In this document: in pieces, positions 10,156-18,235 of the stretch
Layout of the letters: each line of letters begins with the position of its first letter
How positions within the stretch are numbered: position 1 is the stretch's first letter
DNA from: Chryseobacterium gleum
GTDB lineage: Bacteria; Bacteroidota; Bacteroidia; Flavobacteriales_D; Crocinitomicaceae
Length of the DNA: 56,049 bases
Reading direction: 5' to 3'
NCBI GenBank assembly: GCA_945902775.1
Contig: CAMDMY010000008.1
Location: 1 to 56,049, forward strand
Program-made: the position numbers and the translations under genes
The notes under the pieces: model-generated
Seen by the model: the letters and a program-made list of their open reading frames with translations, nothing else
Databases searched by the model: none
What the model was told of the DNA's origin: nothing

Positions 10156-11178
10156 ATGAAAGCAACATTTAAAAAACATACTTTTTATTTTAAAAATCCA
10201 AGTGGAACTAGTCGCGGGGTTTTGACTGAGAAGCATTCTTGGTTTATTGAATTAGTAGATGAAGATAATAATCATATTAAAGGAATAGGCGAATGTAGTA
10301 TCATTCCAGGTTTATCCCCCGATTTTATTGATTTTGAATCGTATGAAATAAAGTTGAAAGAAGTGTGTGAATCTGTCGATTATTATCTTTCGAATCTAGA
10401 TTTATTATCTGATTTTCCTTCAATACTATTTGGATTAGAAACAGCTTTGTTAGATTTGAATAACGGAGGAAGAAGAATCATTTTTGACAATTCATTTTCA
10501 AGAGGTGAAAGAAGAATTCCAATAAATGGATTAATTTGGATGGGAGATGAGCAATTCATGTTAAAGCAAATTGAACAAAAGTTAGAGGAAGGTTTTACTT
10601 GTTTAAAAATGAAGATAGGGGCTATCGATTTTGATTCAGAAATAAAGATTATTGAGGGAATTCGAAAAAGATATTCATCCAATGAAATAACTTTAAGAGT
10701 AGATGCAAACGGTGCTTTTTCTCCTGAAGAAGCAATAATGAAATTAACTATACTTTCAAATTACGATATACATTCAATTGAGCAGCCAATTCGACAAGGG
10801 CAATGCGATAAGATGAAAGAATTGTGTCTTAAAACTAACGTTCCGATTGCTTTGGATGAAGAATTAATCGGAATTAACCAACTAACAGAAAAGGAAAACC
10901 TAATTCAAACTATTTTACCACAATACATTATCTTAAAACCGAGTTTACATGGAGGTATTAAGGGATGTAAAGAATGGATAGAAATTGCGGAATCTTTATC
11001 AATCCCCTGGTGGATTACATCAGCACTTGAATCAAATATTGGACTAAACGCAGTTGCTCAATTTACAGGCGAATATCAAAATAATTTACCTCAAGGATTG
11101 GGTACTGGCAGTCTGTATACAAATAACATACCTTCCAATTTAACTATAGAAAAAGGGGAAATTTATATCACTAAATAA
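10156..11178 (+). CDS. menC: o-Succinylbenzoate synthase
   Basis: A 340-residue enolase-superfamily enzyme (mandelate racemase/muconate-lactonizing type) that dehydrates SHCHC to o-succinylbenzoate in menaquinone synthesis. The catalytic landmarks occur in order: KMKIG (about 150), RVDANG (about 181, metal Asp), IEQP (about 208, metal Glu), LDEE (about 233, metal Asp) and LKPS (about 260, catalytic Lys). Size and order match MenC; other superfamily members such as dipeptide epimerases share the fold, but the place next to menA settles the call. The last 8 bp overlap the convergent helicase-nuclease gene, leaving no room for a terminator between the stop codons. Confidence 0.92.
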   Translation: MKATFKKHTFYFKNPSGTSRGVLTEKHSWFIELVDEDNNHIKGIGECSIIPGLSPDFIDFESYEIKLKEVCESVDYYLSNLDLLSDFPSILFGLETALLDLNNGGRRIIFDNSFSRGERRIPINGLIWMGDEQFMLKQIEQKLEEGFTCLKMKIGAIDFDSEIKIIEGIRKRYSSNEITLRVDANGAFSPEEAIMKLTILSNYDIHSIEQPIRQGQCDKMKELCLKTNVPIALDEELIGINQLTEKENLIQTILPQYIILKPSLHGGIKGCKEWIEIAESLSIPWWITSALESNIGLNAVAQFTGEYQNNLPQGLGTGSLYTNNIPSNLTIEKGEIYITK

Positions 11179-14100
11179 CTCGTTCTAATTTTTTAGTTGC
11201 TGTATAAAACAAGTACCCCTCAACTTCACTGTAACCAATCTCATTTAGTGCTAAAACATATTCTGTGACTTGCTTTGCATATTTAGCATTCGGCATCCCG
11301 GTCTTATAATCTAAAATAATTGCCTTTTTTCGTATAACTCCCTCAACCTCAGCCTCATTCTTAACCTTAATCTTAACCTCTTTAACAATAATCTTATCTG
11401 GTCGAATTGTATTAAAAGCATCAATAATAATTGGTTGCTCACTGAGTATTTCAATATGATTTGAGAATAGTGATTGATAATCAGCATCTTGTAGAATTTC
11501 AATTCCTTCGGATTTTAATCGTTCTAAAAAGTCCATTTCAACTTCTCCCGATTTAATGAGTTGTAAAATAGTTGTTTCTATCTCATTCGGATGATTTGCT
11601 AATGAAAGCACTAAATGTAATTGGTTACCAAATCGTTGTGCATCTGATAATTGATTTACATCTTCTAAATCTTTTTGATCTTGCAAAGAAATATCAGGAA
11701 ACCATAATCGATTTGTTACATTTTTAGGAATAAAATGAGGCGCTTCATTTGTTTCTGAATTACGAGTGATTTCAGTTTGTTCACCAACGGTCAATTTAAA
11801 GCCGTTGTCAATGTCCGTTTTATTTCCTTCTATTTGAGTTAATACACCATTGAAAAGCTCTGCAAATTTACTCCCTTTCTTATACTCGTGATTGATATAT
11901 AGTCGTTCAATAGGACGTGTCATTGCTACATAACATTTATTGATTGAATCTGTTTTAATTTGTCCTAACTCTTGTTCTGTGAACGATTTGATTTCTTCCA
12001 CAGGAGATTCTTTACCCGATGGTGTATATAAAATTCGTTCGTTTGTTGCTATTAAGAATTTCGACTTTGTATTGATAGTTAAATCAAAATCCATTTTCGG
12101 CAAAATAACAACAGGAAATTCTAGTCCTTTCGATTTGTGTATACTCATAATGCGAATTGCATTTTCACTTTCAGGAAGTTGAACGGCCGATTTTTTTCCT
12201 TTACTAATATAATGTTCTACAAAACCTTTCAAATCAGGACCTTTCGTTAAATCGAATTCATGCGACATGTCGGCTAAATGATGTAAATAGGGATTTGTTA
12301 ATTCATCAAATTTTATCAAGGCATAAAACTTTTGAATTAAATCGTAGATGTTTTCATATTTTGTAAAGAATTCAATTTTAGAACCAAAATTATCTGCTAA
12401 AAATTGATCATCATTAAAGATTCTATATTTTTTACCTGTCGTTGGATTTACTTTTTCAATCAAATATGATTTATAATTTTGATATGCATTTTCTGGAAAT
12501 AGTCTGAAATACTTTTCGCCAAAGCGTCTTTTTTCATTTTCACTTAAAGGATTTAATCTTCTTCTCAAATAAGCGATTGTTAATTGAACAGCAGGAGAAC
12601 TATCGACCAATAAAGAATCTGCAGATACAACTTCATATCCATTTTCAGACAAAGCAATTGCCCAAGTTGAACAATCTTTGTTTTTGTTTCCTAAAATACA
12701 GATATCACCTCTTTTAAAGCCGTCTCTTTCGCACGCTTCAATCCATTCGATTAATTGTGTTATTTCATTTGTCTCTTCTGCAATTTCTTTCGAAATTATT
12801 TCTATATATCCCTCTTTAGTTGATTTTGGATGCTGATAAACAGAGTTGTAAAACGATTTAAACTCTTCGTCTAATTCGTTTCGTAATGTTTCAAAAAATT
12901 GATTATTAAAATTTACAATTACCGCTGATGAACGCCAATTATCTTCTAAAGCAATTGTTTCACCCATTAATTTGAAATAAGCGGAACGTTCGGCAACTTT
13001 TAAATCTTTATCTGGATTGTAAATTGCTGGCAGTTCAACAAATTGCTCGGCCACACCATTTTTGAAACGGTAAATTGATTGCTTCGGATCCCCAACTATT
13101 AAATTGATGTTTTCTTGTGAGATAGATTCGTGTAACAGCGGAACCATATTTAACCATTGTAAATGGGATGTGTCTTGAAATTCATCCAATAAGAAATGAT
13201 GAAAACGAGTTCCTAATCTTTCGTATATAAACGGTGCTTCTTCATTTTTAACTAATTCCGAAATAAGCTTATTGAATTCTGAAATACGAATTAATTGTTC
13301 ATCTTTTCGAACTATATCCAATTGCTTTGCCATAAATTGAAGCAAAGCCATATTGTAGAAGTTTTTAATGTAAAGTGAAATACTAGTGAATGTTGTCAAT
13401 ACTTTTTTCCATTCTGAATGAAGTGAAAGAAATTCTTGTTTTATGTGAGAAGGAAATATTTTTTTAGCAGGAACTTCATTTTCACACGTCTTTAAAAAAG
13501 CAGGTGTAAATAATTCTTTCGTTGGAATAGATTTGTAGGAATTTAATTTCAAAATGGGTTTTGAAGTATTAGAAGCTCCTGGTAAATCTTTTTCGTTGAT
13601 GTTTTCATTTTGATACAATTGAAAAACGGATTGACACTTTCCGATGAAATCATCTTCCATTCTTTTCTTTTCAAATTTTAATTGATGCAACATCTCGTTT
13701 GAAAAATCACTTTCCATCAATTGTTCAACGATCGAAAAATAATTTTCTTTCTGCAGAATACTAGCGAATTGGATGAGGTTTTTTCTGAAATCCCATTTTT
13801 CTCCTTCTTCAATGTTTTCTTTCGCATAAGAGAAAACAAGTTGAGTCAATTTTTCTAATTCAGCCTGACCTAATTGACTCATCATTGTATCTACCACTCT
13901 TTCAATTACTTCACTTTCATTTAAAATGATTTCGAAATCGTTCGGTAAATTTAAATCACGACTAAAAGAACGTATCAGTTTAAGATTGAATTTGTCTATG
14001 GTCAAAACGTGGAAATCTTCATATCTGTGAAGGATGTTTTTCAAGACTATTTGAGCTCTCACATGAACTTCTTCAGGATCAATACCTAATGAATCTCCTA

Positions 14101-14356
14101 TTAATAGTGCATAATCTTCTGATTTTTTCTTGTATTTATCAGGAAAACTTAGTTGGTCTAATGCTTGAATAATTCGACTTTTCATTTCTAAAGCCGCTTT
14201 ATTCGTAAAGGTCATCGCAATAATATTAGCAAAACGATAGGTGTTTTTTGCATCACATAATAATAATTGAATATACTCTTTAACAAGGTTAAATGTTTTT
14301 CCACTTCCAGCAGAAGCATTTAGGATTTTTAAAGGTTTTTCAGTTGTGTTTTTCAT
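11171..14356 (-). CDS. AddA/RecB-like UvrD-family helicase-nuclease
   Basis: A 1061-residue ATP-dependent helicase fused to a PD-(D/E)XK nuclease, as in AddA and RecB, predicted to process double-strand DNA ends for recombination. Walker A is NASAGSGKT (13-21), then an SF1 motif AMTFTNKAALEM. Walker B is LLDEFQDTSHLQW (about 390-402), with GDPKQSIYRF soon after. A late helicase motif is SIHKSKGLEFPVV, and VAMTRP follows. The C-terminal nuclease has ILDYKTG (about 1012) with downstream QVTEYVLAL. The residues just before it (VKEVKIKVKNEAEVEG) are encoded by a degenerate hexamer repeat listed separately. No AddB-like partner is seen nearby. It overlaps convergent menC by 8 bp. Confidence 0.9.
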   Translation of the reverse strand: MKNTTEKPLKILNASAGSGKTFNLVKEYIQLLLCDAKNTYRFANIIAMTFTNKAALEMKSRIIQALDQLSFPDKYKKKSEDYALLIGDSLGIDPEEVHVRAQIVLKNILHRYEDFHVLTIDKFNLKLIRSFSRDLNLPNDFEIILNESEVIERVVDTMMSQLGQAELEKLTQLVFSYAKENIEEGEKWDFRKNLIQFASILQKENYFSIVEQLMESDFSNEMLHQLKFEKKRMEDDFIGKCQSVFQLYQNENINEKDLPGASNTSKPILKLNSYKSIPTKELFTPAFLKTCENEVPAKKIFPSHIKQEFLSLHSEWKKVLTTFTSISLYIKNFYNMALLQFMAKQLDIVRKDEQLIRISEFNKLISELVKNEEAPFIYERLGTRFHHFLLDEFQDTSHLQWLNMVPLLHESISQENINLIVGDPKQSIYRFKNGVAEQFVELPAIYNPDKDLKVAERSAYFKLMGETIALEDNWRSSAVIVNFNNQFFETLRNELDEEFKSFYNSVYQHPKSTKEGYIEIISKEIAEETNEITQLIEWIEACERDGFKRGDICILGNKNKDCSTWAIALSENGYEVVSADSLLVDSSPAVQLTIAYLRRRLNPLSENEKRRFGEKYFRLFPENAYQNYKSYLIEKVNPTTGKKYRIFNDDQFLADNFGSKIEFFTKYENIYDLIQKFYALIKFDELTNPYLHHLADMSHEFDLTKGPDLKGFVEHYISKGKKSAVQLPESENAIRIMSIHKSKGLEFPVVILPKMDFDLTINTKSKFLIATNERILYTPSGKESPVEEIKSFTEQELGQIKTDSINKCYVAMTRPIERLYINHEYKKGSKFAELFNGVLTQIEGNKTDIDNGFKLTVGEQTEITRNSETNEAPHFIPKNVTNRLWFPDISLQDQKDLEDVNQLSDAQRFGNQLHLVLSLANHPNEIETTILQLIKSGEVEMDFLERLKSEGIEILQDADYQSLFSNHIEILSEQPIIIDAFNTIRPDKIIVKEVKIKVKNEAEVEGVIRKKAIILDYKTGMPNAKYAKQVTEYVLALNEIGYSEVEGYLFYTATKKLERVI
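11341..11384 (-). repeat. Degenerate hexamer repeat inside the helicase-nuclease gene
   Basis: On the minus strand this reads as successive words GGTTAA, GATTAA, GGTTAA, GAATGA, GGCTGA, GGTTGA. It encodes the alternating V/K/E stretch before the nuclease motif. Nearly the same words occur outside genes at 25991-26026 and, inverted, at 26100-26130. Confidence 0.6.
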
Positions 14357-14535
14357 TTCGAATGATTTTAAAAATAAAGATAAGAAGTAAAAACTGAAAA
14401 GGGTCTTTTTTAGGTTAAAATCTAATTTATTTTGATACTACCGCCCAAGCAACATTAAATTTGAAATAAATTAAAACTTCACTAGATTTTGGAATAATTA
14501 AAATAATGATTTGATTTTAAGTGTGTTAAAAAACA

Positions 14536-14569
14536 AAATGGGGAAATTAAATTTTTAATTTCCCCATTT
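14536..14569 (-). terminator. Hairpin terminator after purE
   Basis: A 16-bp perfect inverted repeat (14536-14551 with 14554-14569) around a 2-base loop, core GGGGAAATTAAA. On the minus strand it is followed by a T-rich run, fitting termination of purE before the helicase-nuclease gene. T-rich sequence also follows on the plus strand. Confidence 0.75.
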
Positions 14570-14588
14570 TTAATATGAATAGATTTTA

Positions 14589-15089
14589 TTATTTGAATCC
14601 AATTTTATTATTCAAATTTTGAGCGCTATCTAACACTTTTTGTTTCATTTCTTCCATGTACACCATCAATTTTTCTAAAAGTTCTGGATTAGAAGAACCA
14701 ATGATTTTAGCTGCCAAAATACCGGCATTTTTCGATGCATTCAAAGCAACTGTTGCAACTGGAATACCATTCGGCATTTGTAGAATAGATAAAATACTAT
14801 CCCACCCATCTATCGAATTGCTTGATTTTACTGGAACTCCAATTACCGGTAATGGAGTTAAAGATGCTGTCATTCCAGGTAAATGAGCTGCACCACCTGC
14901 ACCTGCGATAATTACTTTTAACCCTCTTTTGTGAGCGTTTTTAGCATATTCAAACATTAATTCAGGAGTTCTGTGTGCTGAAACAATATTCATTTCGAAT
15001 TCAATTCCAAACTCTTTTAAAATATCTGCTGCATCTTGCATTACCGGTAAATCAGATGCACTCCCCATAATAATTCCTACTTCTGCCAT
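14589..15089 (-). CDS. purE: N5-carboxyaminoimidazole ribonucleotide mutase
   Basis: A 166-residue class I PurE that rearranges N5-CAIR to CAIR in purine synthesis. The signature GSASDLPVM (9-17) and the SAHRTPE segment (38-44) that carries the catalytic His are intact, with [11 protein letters not shown] further on. No purK lies beside it in the window; the upstream neighbour on the same strand lies beyond a repeat-rich spacer. A TAnnTTTG box sits 14 bp upstream of the start and a strong hairpin follows the stop, so it is probably a single-gene unit. Confidence 0.96.
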   Translation of the reverse strand: MAEVGIIMGSASDLPVMQDAADILKEFGIEFEMNIVSAHRTPELMFEYAKNAHKRGLKVIIAGAGGAAHLPGMTASLTPLPVIGVPVKSSNSIDGWDSILSILQMPNGIPVATVALNASKNAGILAAKIIGSSNPELLEKLMVYMEEMKQKVLDSAQNLNNKIGFK

Positions 15090-15102
15090 TTTTATTTTTT
15101 TT

Positions 15103-15110
15103 CAAAGATA
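15103..15110 (-). promoter_or_regulatory. Putative -7 promoter box (TATCTTTG) of purE
   Basis: Matches TAnnTTTG on the minus strand, 13 bases before the purE ATG. No clear -33 element; the upstream sequence is a word-repeat island. Confidence 0.4.
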
Positions 15111-15118
15111 ATTTATAA

Positions 15119-15183
15119 ATTTTTGATTTTTGATTTTTGATGTTGAATTTTAATTAAACATTCAACATCAAGCATTCAACATT
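15119..15183. repeat. Word-repeat island (TTGATTTT / TTCAACAT type)
   Basis: Successive variants of TTGATTTT turn into TGTTGAATTT, followed by reversed copies ATTCAACATC, AGCATTCAAC. It can fold back on itself. It fills the purE-LytTR gap together with the next element. Confidence 0.5.
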
Positions 15184-15189
15184 ATTTTT

Positions 15190-15238
15190 TGCACCGAAGG
15201 GCATCTCAGTTTGAGGATGTCGGCTAAGCTTGTCGAAG
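15190..15238. repeat. CTTCGACAAGCT-type intergenic element
   Basis: The minus strand reads CTTCGACAAGCTTAGCCGAC and later GCCCTTCGGTGC, directly after the LytTR regulator stop codon. From memory, sequences of the CTTCGACAAGCTCAG kind recur between genes in many Bacteroidota. It is more GC-rich than its surroundings. Confidence 0.45.
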
Positions 15239-15976
15239 TCACACTCCCAAACTTTCTTTCAAAGGTCCATAAGCTGTTCTACTAATTGGAATTCTTTTTC
15301 CTGAACGTAAAATGGCAACATAGGAGTTTTTTTCAAACGCCTCAATTTTTGTTAATTCGTTAATATTAATAATGTAAGAACGGTGAATACGTGTAAATTG
15401 AGAAGGATTTAATGCTTTCTCGAAGTAATTCATTGTTTTTTTCTTCAAATGGTATTTTTCTTTCGTATAGACTTTTACATAATCATCATATGCTTCGAAA
15501 TAATGAATTTCACTTGTTGGAATTATTTTAATTTCTGCACCATCCTTGATTACAACTCTTAAATGTTCATCTGGCTGTTTGTTTTCAATTTCAGTTAAGT
15601 TCGAAATTGGATTTGAACCTAAATTACCTGTTTTTTTCCATTTGTCGATTGCTGTATCAAAACGTTCTTTAGTAAATGGTTTTAAAAGGTAATCAACAGC
15701 AGATGCTTCAAAGGCTTTTAAGGCATATTGATCAAAAGCAGATGTGAAAATGATAGATGGAGAATCTGAAAGTAATTCTAACATTTCAAATCCATTGATT
15801 CGAGGCATTTGAATATCTAAAAAGATAAGGTCTGGTTCTAATTCTGCGATTTTTTTGACACCATCAAATCCATCACTGCATTCAGCTATGACTTCAAAGT
15901 CTTCGTGTTTTTTTAGATATTCTTCTATAATTGACCTAGCTAAAGGTTCATCGTCTATAATAATTACTTTTGTCAT
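15239..15976 (-). CDS. LytTR-family response regulator
   Basis: A 245-residue regulator. The receiver domain (1-125) has the acidic pair IIDDE (6-10), the phosphoacceptor D54 in FLDIQMP and the conserved Lys in LLKPF. A LytTR DNA-binding domain (about 140-243) follows, with FEAYDDYVKVYT and the typical FTRIHRSYIIN. It is the partner of the histidine kinase just upstream, whose stop overlaps this start by 4 bp (ATGA), indicating translational coupling. Targets cannot be read from the sequence; the LiaF-like gene beside the pair is a reasonable candidate. Confidence 0.93.
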   Translation of the reverse strand: MTKVIIIDDEPLARSIIEEYLKKHEDFEVIAECSDGFDGVKKIAELEPDLIFLDIQMPRINGFEMLELLSDSPSIIFTSAFDQYALKAFEASAVDYLLKPFTKERFDTAIDKWKKTGNLGSNPISNLTEIENKQPDEHLRVVIKDGAEIKIIPTSEIHYFEAYDDYVKVYTKEKYHLKKKTMNYFEKALNPSQFTRIHRSYIININELTKIEAFEKNSYVAILRSGKRIPISRTAYGPLKESLGV

Positions 15977-17013
15977 CCTTGAGGAATTATAAGTTTTGTG
16001 GTAAACTGAGTCTCTGTTTTATCGATTATCAATAAGTCTTTTTGTCCGTACAATAAATATAATTTACGTTGAATAGAGCTTAATCCGAAGCCAAGACCTT
16101 TAGATGTTTTTTCAGATTCTAATGTGTAGGGGTTAGAAATAGATATTTTTAATTGATTGTTTTCGCAGAATGAATGTATACGAATCGTAACGTCTTCTGT
16201 TTGACCATAAAGACCATATTTAATTGCATTTTCAACAATTGGTTGTAAAATTAGAGATGGAAGTTTAGCTTGATTACACTGTTCATCAATTTGAAATTCA
16301 ACTTGTAATCGATGTCCGAATCGAACTTTTTCAATTTCTAGATATAGATTTAAGTAATTTATTTCTTCCGTTAGGGGCATAAGTTGCTCCTTTTCACGAC
16401 TCAAAGTTCCTCTCAAGAAATCAGATAGTAAATGAACCATTCTTCTTGCCTCTTCAGGCTTCACGATCGTTAAAGCACTAATAGAATTTAAACTATTAAA
16501 TAAAAAATGCGGTTGTAACTGCTGTTGAATATTTTTTAATTCAGCATTATTCAATTGTCTTTCAATTTCGATTAATTTTTGAGTGGTAGATTCCTGTACT
16601 TTTTTGAATTTATCAATCCATAATTGATAAAAAGTAAGAAATAATAAAAAGTAAATTAATAAGAAACGGTAAATAGCATCGTGATTATATCCAAATTCAA
16701 AAGAGATGTCTTTTTTGAAAATGGATGAGAAAACAAAATGAGAAATAGCTAGATGGATATAACTGAATGAACCTATGAAAGCTATATTTGAAATGGAAAT
16801 AATATTCTTCGATTGATAATAATTTAGAATCAATTTAAGAATGAAAGTGAAAAATAATAACAAGAAATTTGAAACAAATGCATCTACAAAGGAATAGAAC
16901 CAACCAAAATTCAAATGATGTAAAATTAAAAACTGAATCGCAAAAGAGATTGACCACCAGCTAATTATCTGAATAGTTTCATTCTTTTTTAAATTCTCAA
17001 TGTTTTCTTTCAT
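15973..17013 (-). CDS. LytS/YehU-type sensor histidine kinase
   Basis: A 346-residue sensor. The N-terminal half has four hydrophobic segments (about 17-33, 42-65, 73-97, 113-132), followed by a short coiled-coil linker (135-165). The His_kinase box LQPHFLFNSLNS places the phosphoacceptor at H169. The ATPase part has a PLTEEINYLNLYLEIEK segment and an N-box LQPIVENAIKYG, then GLGFGLSSI near the C-terminus. It has no extracytoplasmic sensor domain, so it probably senses membrane state or a partner protein. A TAnnTTTG box lies about 36 bp upstream within a palindromic element. Confidence 0.92.
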   Translation of the reverse strand: MKENIENLKKNETIQIISWWSISFAIQFLILHHLNFGWFYSFVDAFVSNFLLLFFTFILKLILNYYQSKNIISISNIAFIGSFSYIHLAISHFVFSSIFKKDISFEFGYNHDAIYRFLLIYFLLFLTFYQLWIDKFKKVQESTTQKLIEIERQLNNAELKNIQQQLQPHFLFNSLNSISALTIVKPEEARRMVHLLSDFLRGTLSREKEQLMPLTEEINYLNLYLEIEKVRFGHRLQVEFQIDEQCNQAKLPSLILQPIVENAIKYGLYGQTEDVTIRIHSFCENNQLKISISNPYTLESEKTSKGLGFGLSSIQRKLYLLYGQKDLLIIDKTETQFTTKLIIPQG

Positions 17014-17026
17014 TTTATTTTACTTT

Positions 17027-17130
17027 GAGACGGATTAAATACGTCTTTACAAAATTAGACATTGAATCTTATCAATGTTAAAAATTGCATTTTATTAAAG
17101 TTAGACATTGCATGCAATTTCTCTACCTTG
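17027..17130. repeat. Palindromic intergenic element, copy 1
   Basis: It begins with AGACG (17028-17032) pairing with CGTCT (17042-17046), then holds ATTGCATTTTATTAAAGT and ends with the self-complementary ATTGCATGCAAT followed by TCTCTAC. Parts recur at 19408-19480 (AGACGGA hairpin and TTGCAGTGCAA) and 23838-23897 (ATTGCATTTTATTGAAGT), so this is a dispersed family. Confidence 0.6.
17050..17057 (-). promoter_or_regulatory. Putative -7 box (TAATTTTG) of the histidine kinase-regulator operon
   Basis: Matches TAnnTTTG on the minus strand, about 36 bases before the kinase ATG. A TTG at 17073-17075 (minus strand) gives a 15-base spacing, a little short of the usual range. It lies inside palindromic element copy 1. 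Confidence 0.4.
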
Positions 17131-17144
17131 GTTTTTCGGAAATG

Positions 17145-17189
17145 ACCTAAAACCTAAAACACCCAATACCTAACACCCAATCAACACCT
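17145..17189. repeat. Word-repeat island (CCTAAAA / CACCCAATA type)
   Basis: Runs ACCTAAAACCTAAAACACCC and then AATACCTAACACCCAATC. The reverse complement closely matches the words after prfB at 27815-27880 (GGGTGTTAGG, GGTATTGGG). Confidence 0.5.
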
Positions 17190-17955
17190 ACTTAAAACTT
17201 TTAATATCAACACCACCGAATATACAATCTCCCTTTAGTATCAATATTTTATGATCAATGCTTTCATTCGGATTGATAATTCTTTTGTCTTCTATTCCTC
17301 CAAAAATCGAATTCAATTCAGATTTAACTTGCCAATTGGATGGAATAATTAAACTAACACCTCCAAAAACACAAGAGATTTCTATAATTGCTTGTTCTTC
17401 AAATTCAACGTTAAGCAGATTTAATTCAGTACCTCCAAAAATATTCGAAACATTAGCACCTTTGAAATTTTTAGATACTATATTTTTACTTACACCTCCA
17501 AAAATGGCAACAGAATCCACAAATTCATCTTCTGAATAATCTTGTAAATTTTGTTGGTTGAAATGTTTGTATTTTTTCCATTTATTCTCACATTTCTTGT
17601 ATTTATGTCGTTTAAAAATAAGACCTAATCCAAAAGCAATTATAATGGATGGCCAAATAATATTTGTGTTAATTGTATTTGGATAAAATTCATTAATCAT
17701 AAATAAAGAGCCTATTCCTAAAACAATCCATCCTTTTGAAAATGAATGTTTTATTAGTAAAACTATTCCAAGGCCAATCAAAAATATTTGCCAAGAGAAA
17801 AAACATTTTGGCATAGGATATCCAATTTCATTCAGTAAATAAATGAATCCAAACGTAACAATTAATATACCTGCTGCAATTTTTCCTCGTTTTTGTTTTT
17901 TTTGCCATTTCAAAAAATCGAAATGGTCTTCCGAGTTAAATTTTTGAGTTTCCAT
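17188..17955 (-). CDS. LiaF-like membrane protein
   Basis: A 255-residue protein. A cytoplasmic N-terminus (FDFLKWQKKQKRGK) leads to four hydrophobic segments (about 27-45, 52-68, 72-88, 96-113) as in LiaF/DUF5668 proteins. The C-terminal half (about 145-255) is a beta domain with a repeated FGG motif (VAIFGGVSK, IFGGTELNL, VFGGVSLIIP, SIFGGIED, CIFGGVDI), typical of the cell-wall-active antibiotics response domain. In Firmicutes LiaF restrains a two-component system that senses envelope stress; here it lies just upstream of a LytS/LytTR pair on the same strand, separated by 174 bp of repeats. A similar control role is inferred, not shown. Confidence 0.85.
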   Translation of the reverse strand: METQKFNSEDHFDFLKWQKKQKRGKIAAGILIVTFGFIYLLNEIGYPMPKCFFSWQIFLIGLGIVLLIKHSFSKGWIVLGIGSLFMINEFYPNTINTNIIWPSIIIAFGLGLIFKRHKYKKCENKWKKYKHFNQQNLQDYSEDEFVDSVAIFGGVSKNIVSKNFKGANVSNIFGGTELNLLNVEFEEQAIIEISCVFGGVSLIIPSNWQVKSELNSIFGGIEDKRIINPNESIDHKILILKGDCIFGGVDIKSFK

Positions 17956-17974
17956 AATTACTATTTTATTTCTA

Positions 17975-17982
17975 CAAATGTA
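17975..17982 (-). promoter_or_regulatory. Putative -7 box (TACATTTG) of the LiaF-like gene
   Basis: Matches TAnnTTTG on the minus strand, 19 bases upstream of the start codon. No clear -33 TTG. Confidence 0.4.
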
Positions 17983-18133
17983 AATAACAAGTTATTCATT
18001 CTTTATCTATTATAGGTAAAAGGTAGCTATTTTTCGGTGAGTAGTTTTTTAATCTGATTTTTTTGAGGATGACAATGTCTATTAGAATTAAATATTGCAA
18101 TAGTCCACTGATTTTAACATGAAACGGGTGAAT

Positions 18134-18168
18134 AAAAAAAAGCTGGCAGTTATGCCAGCTTTTTTAAA
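18134..18168 (-). terminator. Hairpin terminator after hppD
   Basis: AAAAAGCTGGCA (ending 18149) pairs with TGCCAGCTTTTT around the loop GTTA. On either strand the stem is followed by a T-run, so it can act in both directions. It lies about 65 bp past the hppD stop. Confidence 0.85.
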
Positions 18169-18175
18169 GTTCAAA

Positions 18176-18235
18176 TAGACATACGACTCATAAGTCTAAT
18201 GTCTACCATCTAAAAATTTAAAGTCTAATTTAAAG
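18176..18235. repeat. Word-repeat island (GTCTAAT type)
   Basis: Variants of TAGACAT, AAGTCTAATGTCTAC, ATCTAAAAATTTAAAGTCTAAT run up to and slightly into the hppD stop region. The same words recur before prfB at 26663-26698. Confidence 0.5.
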
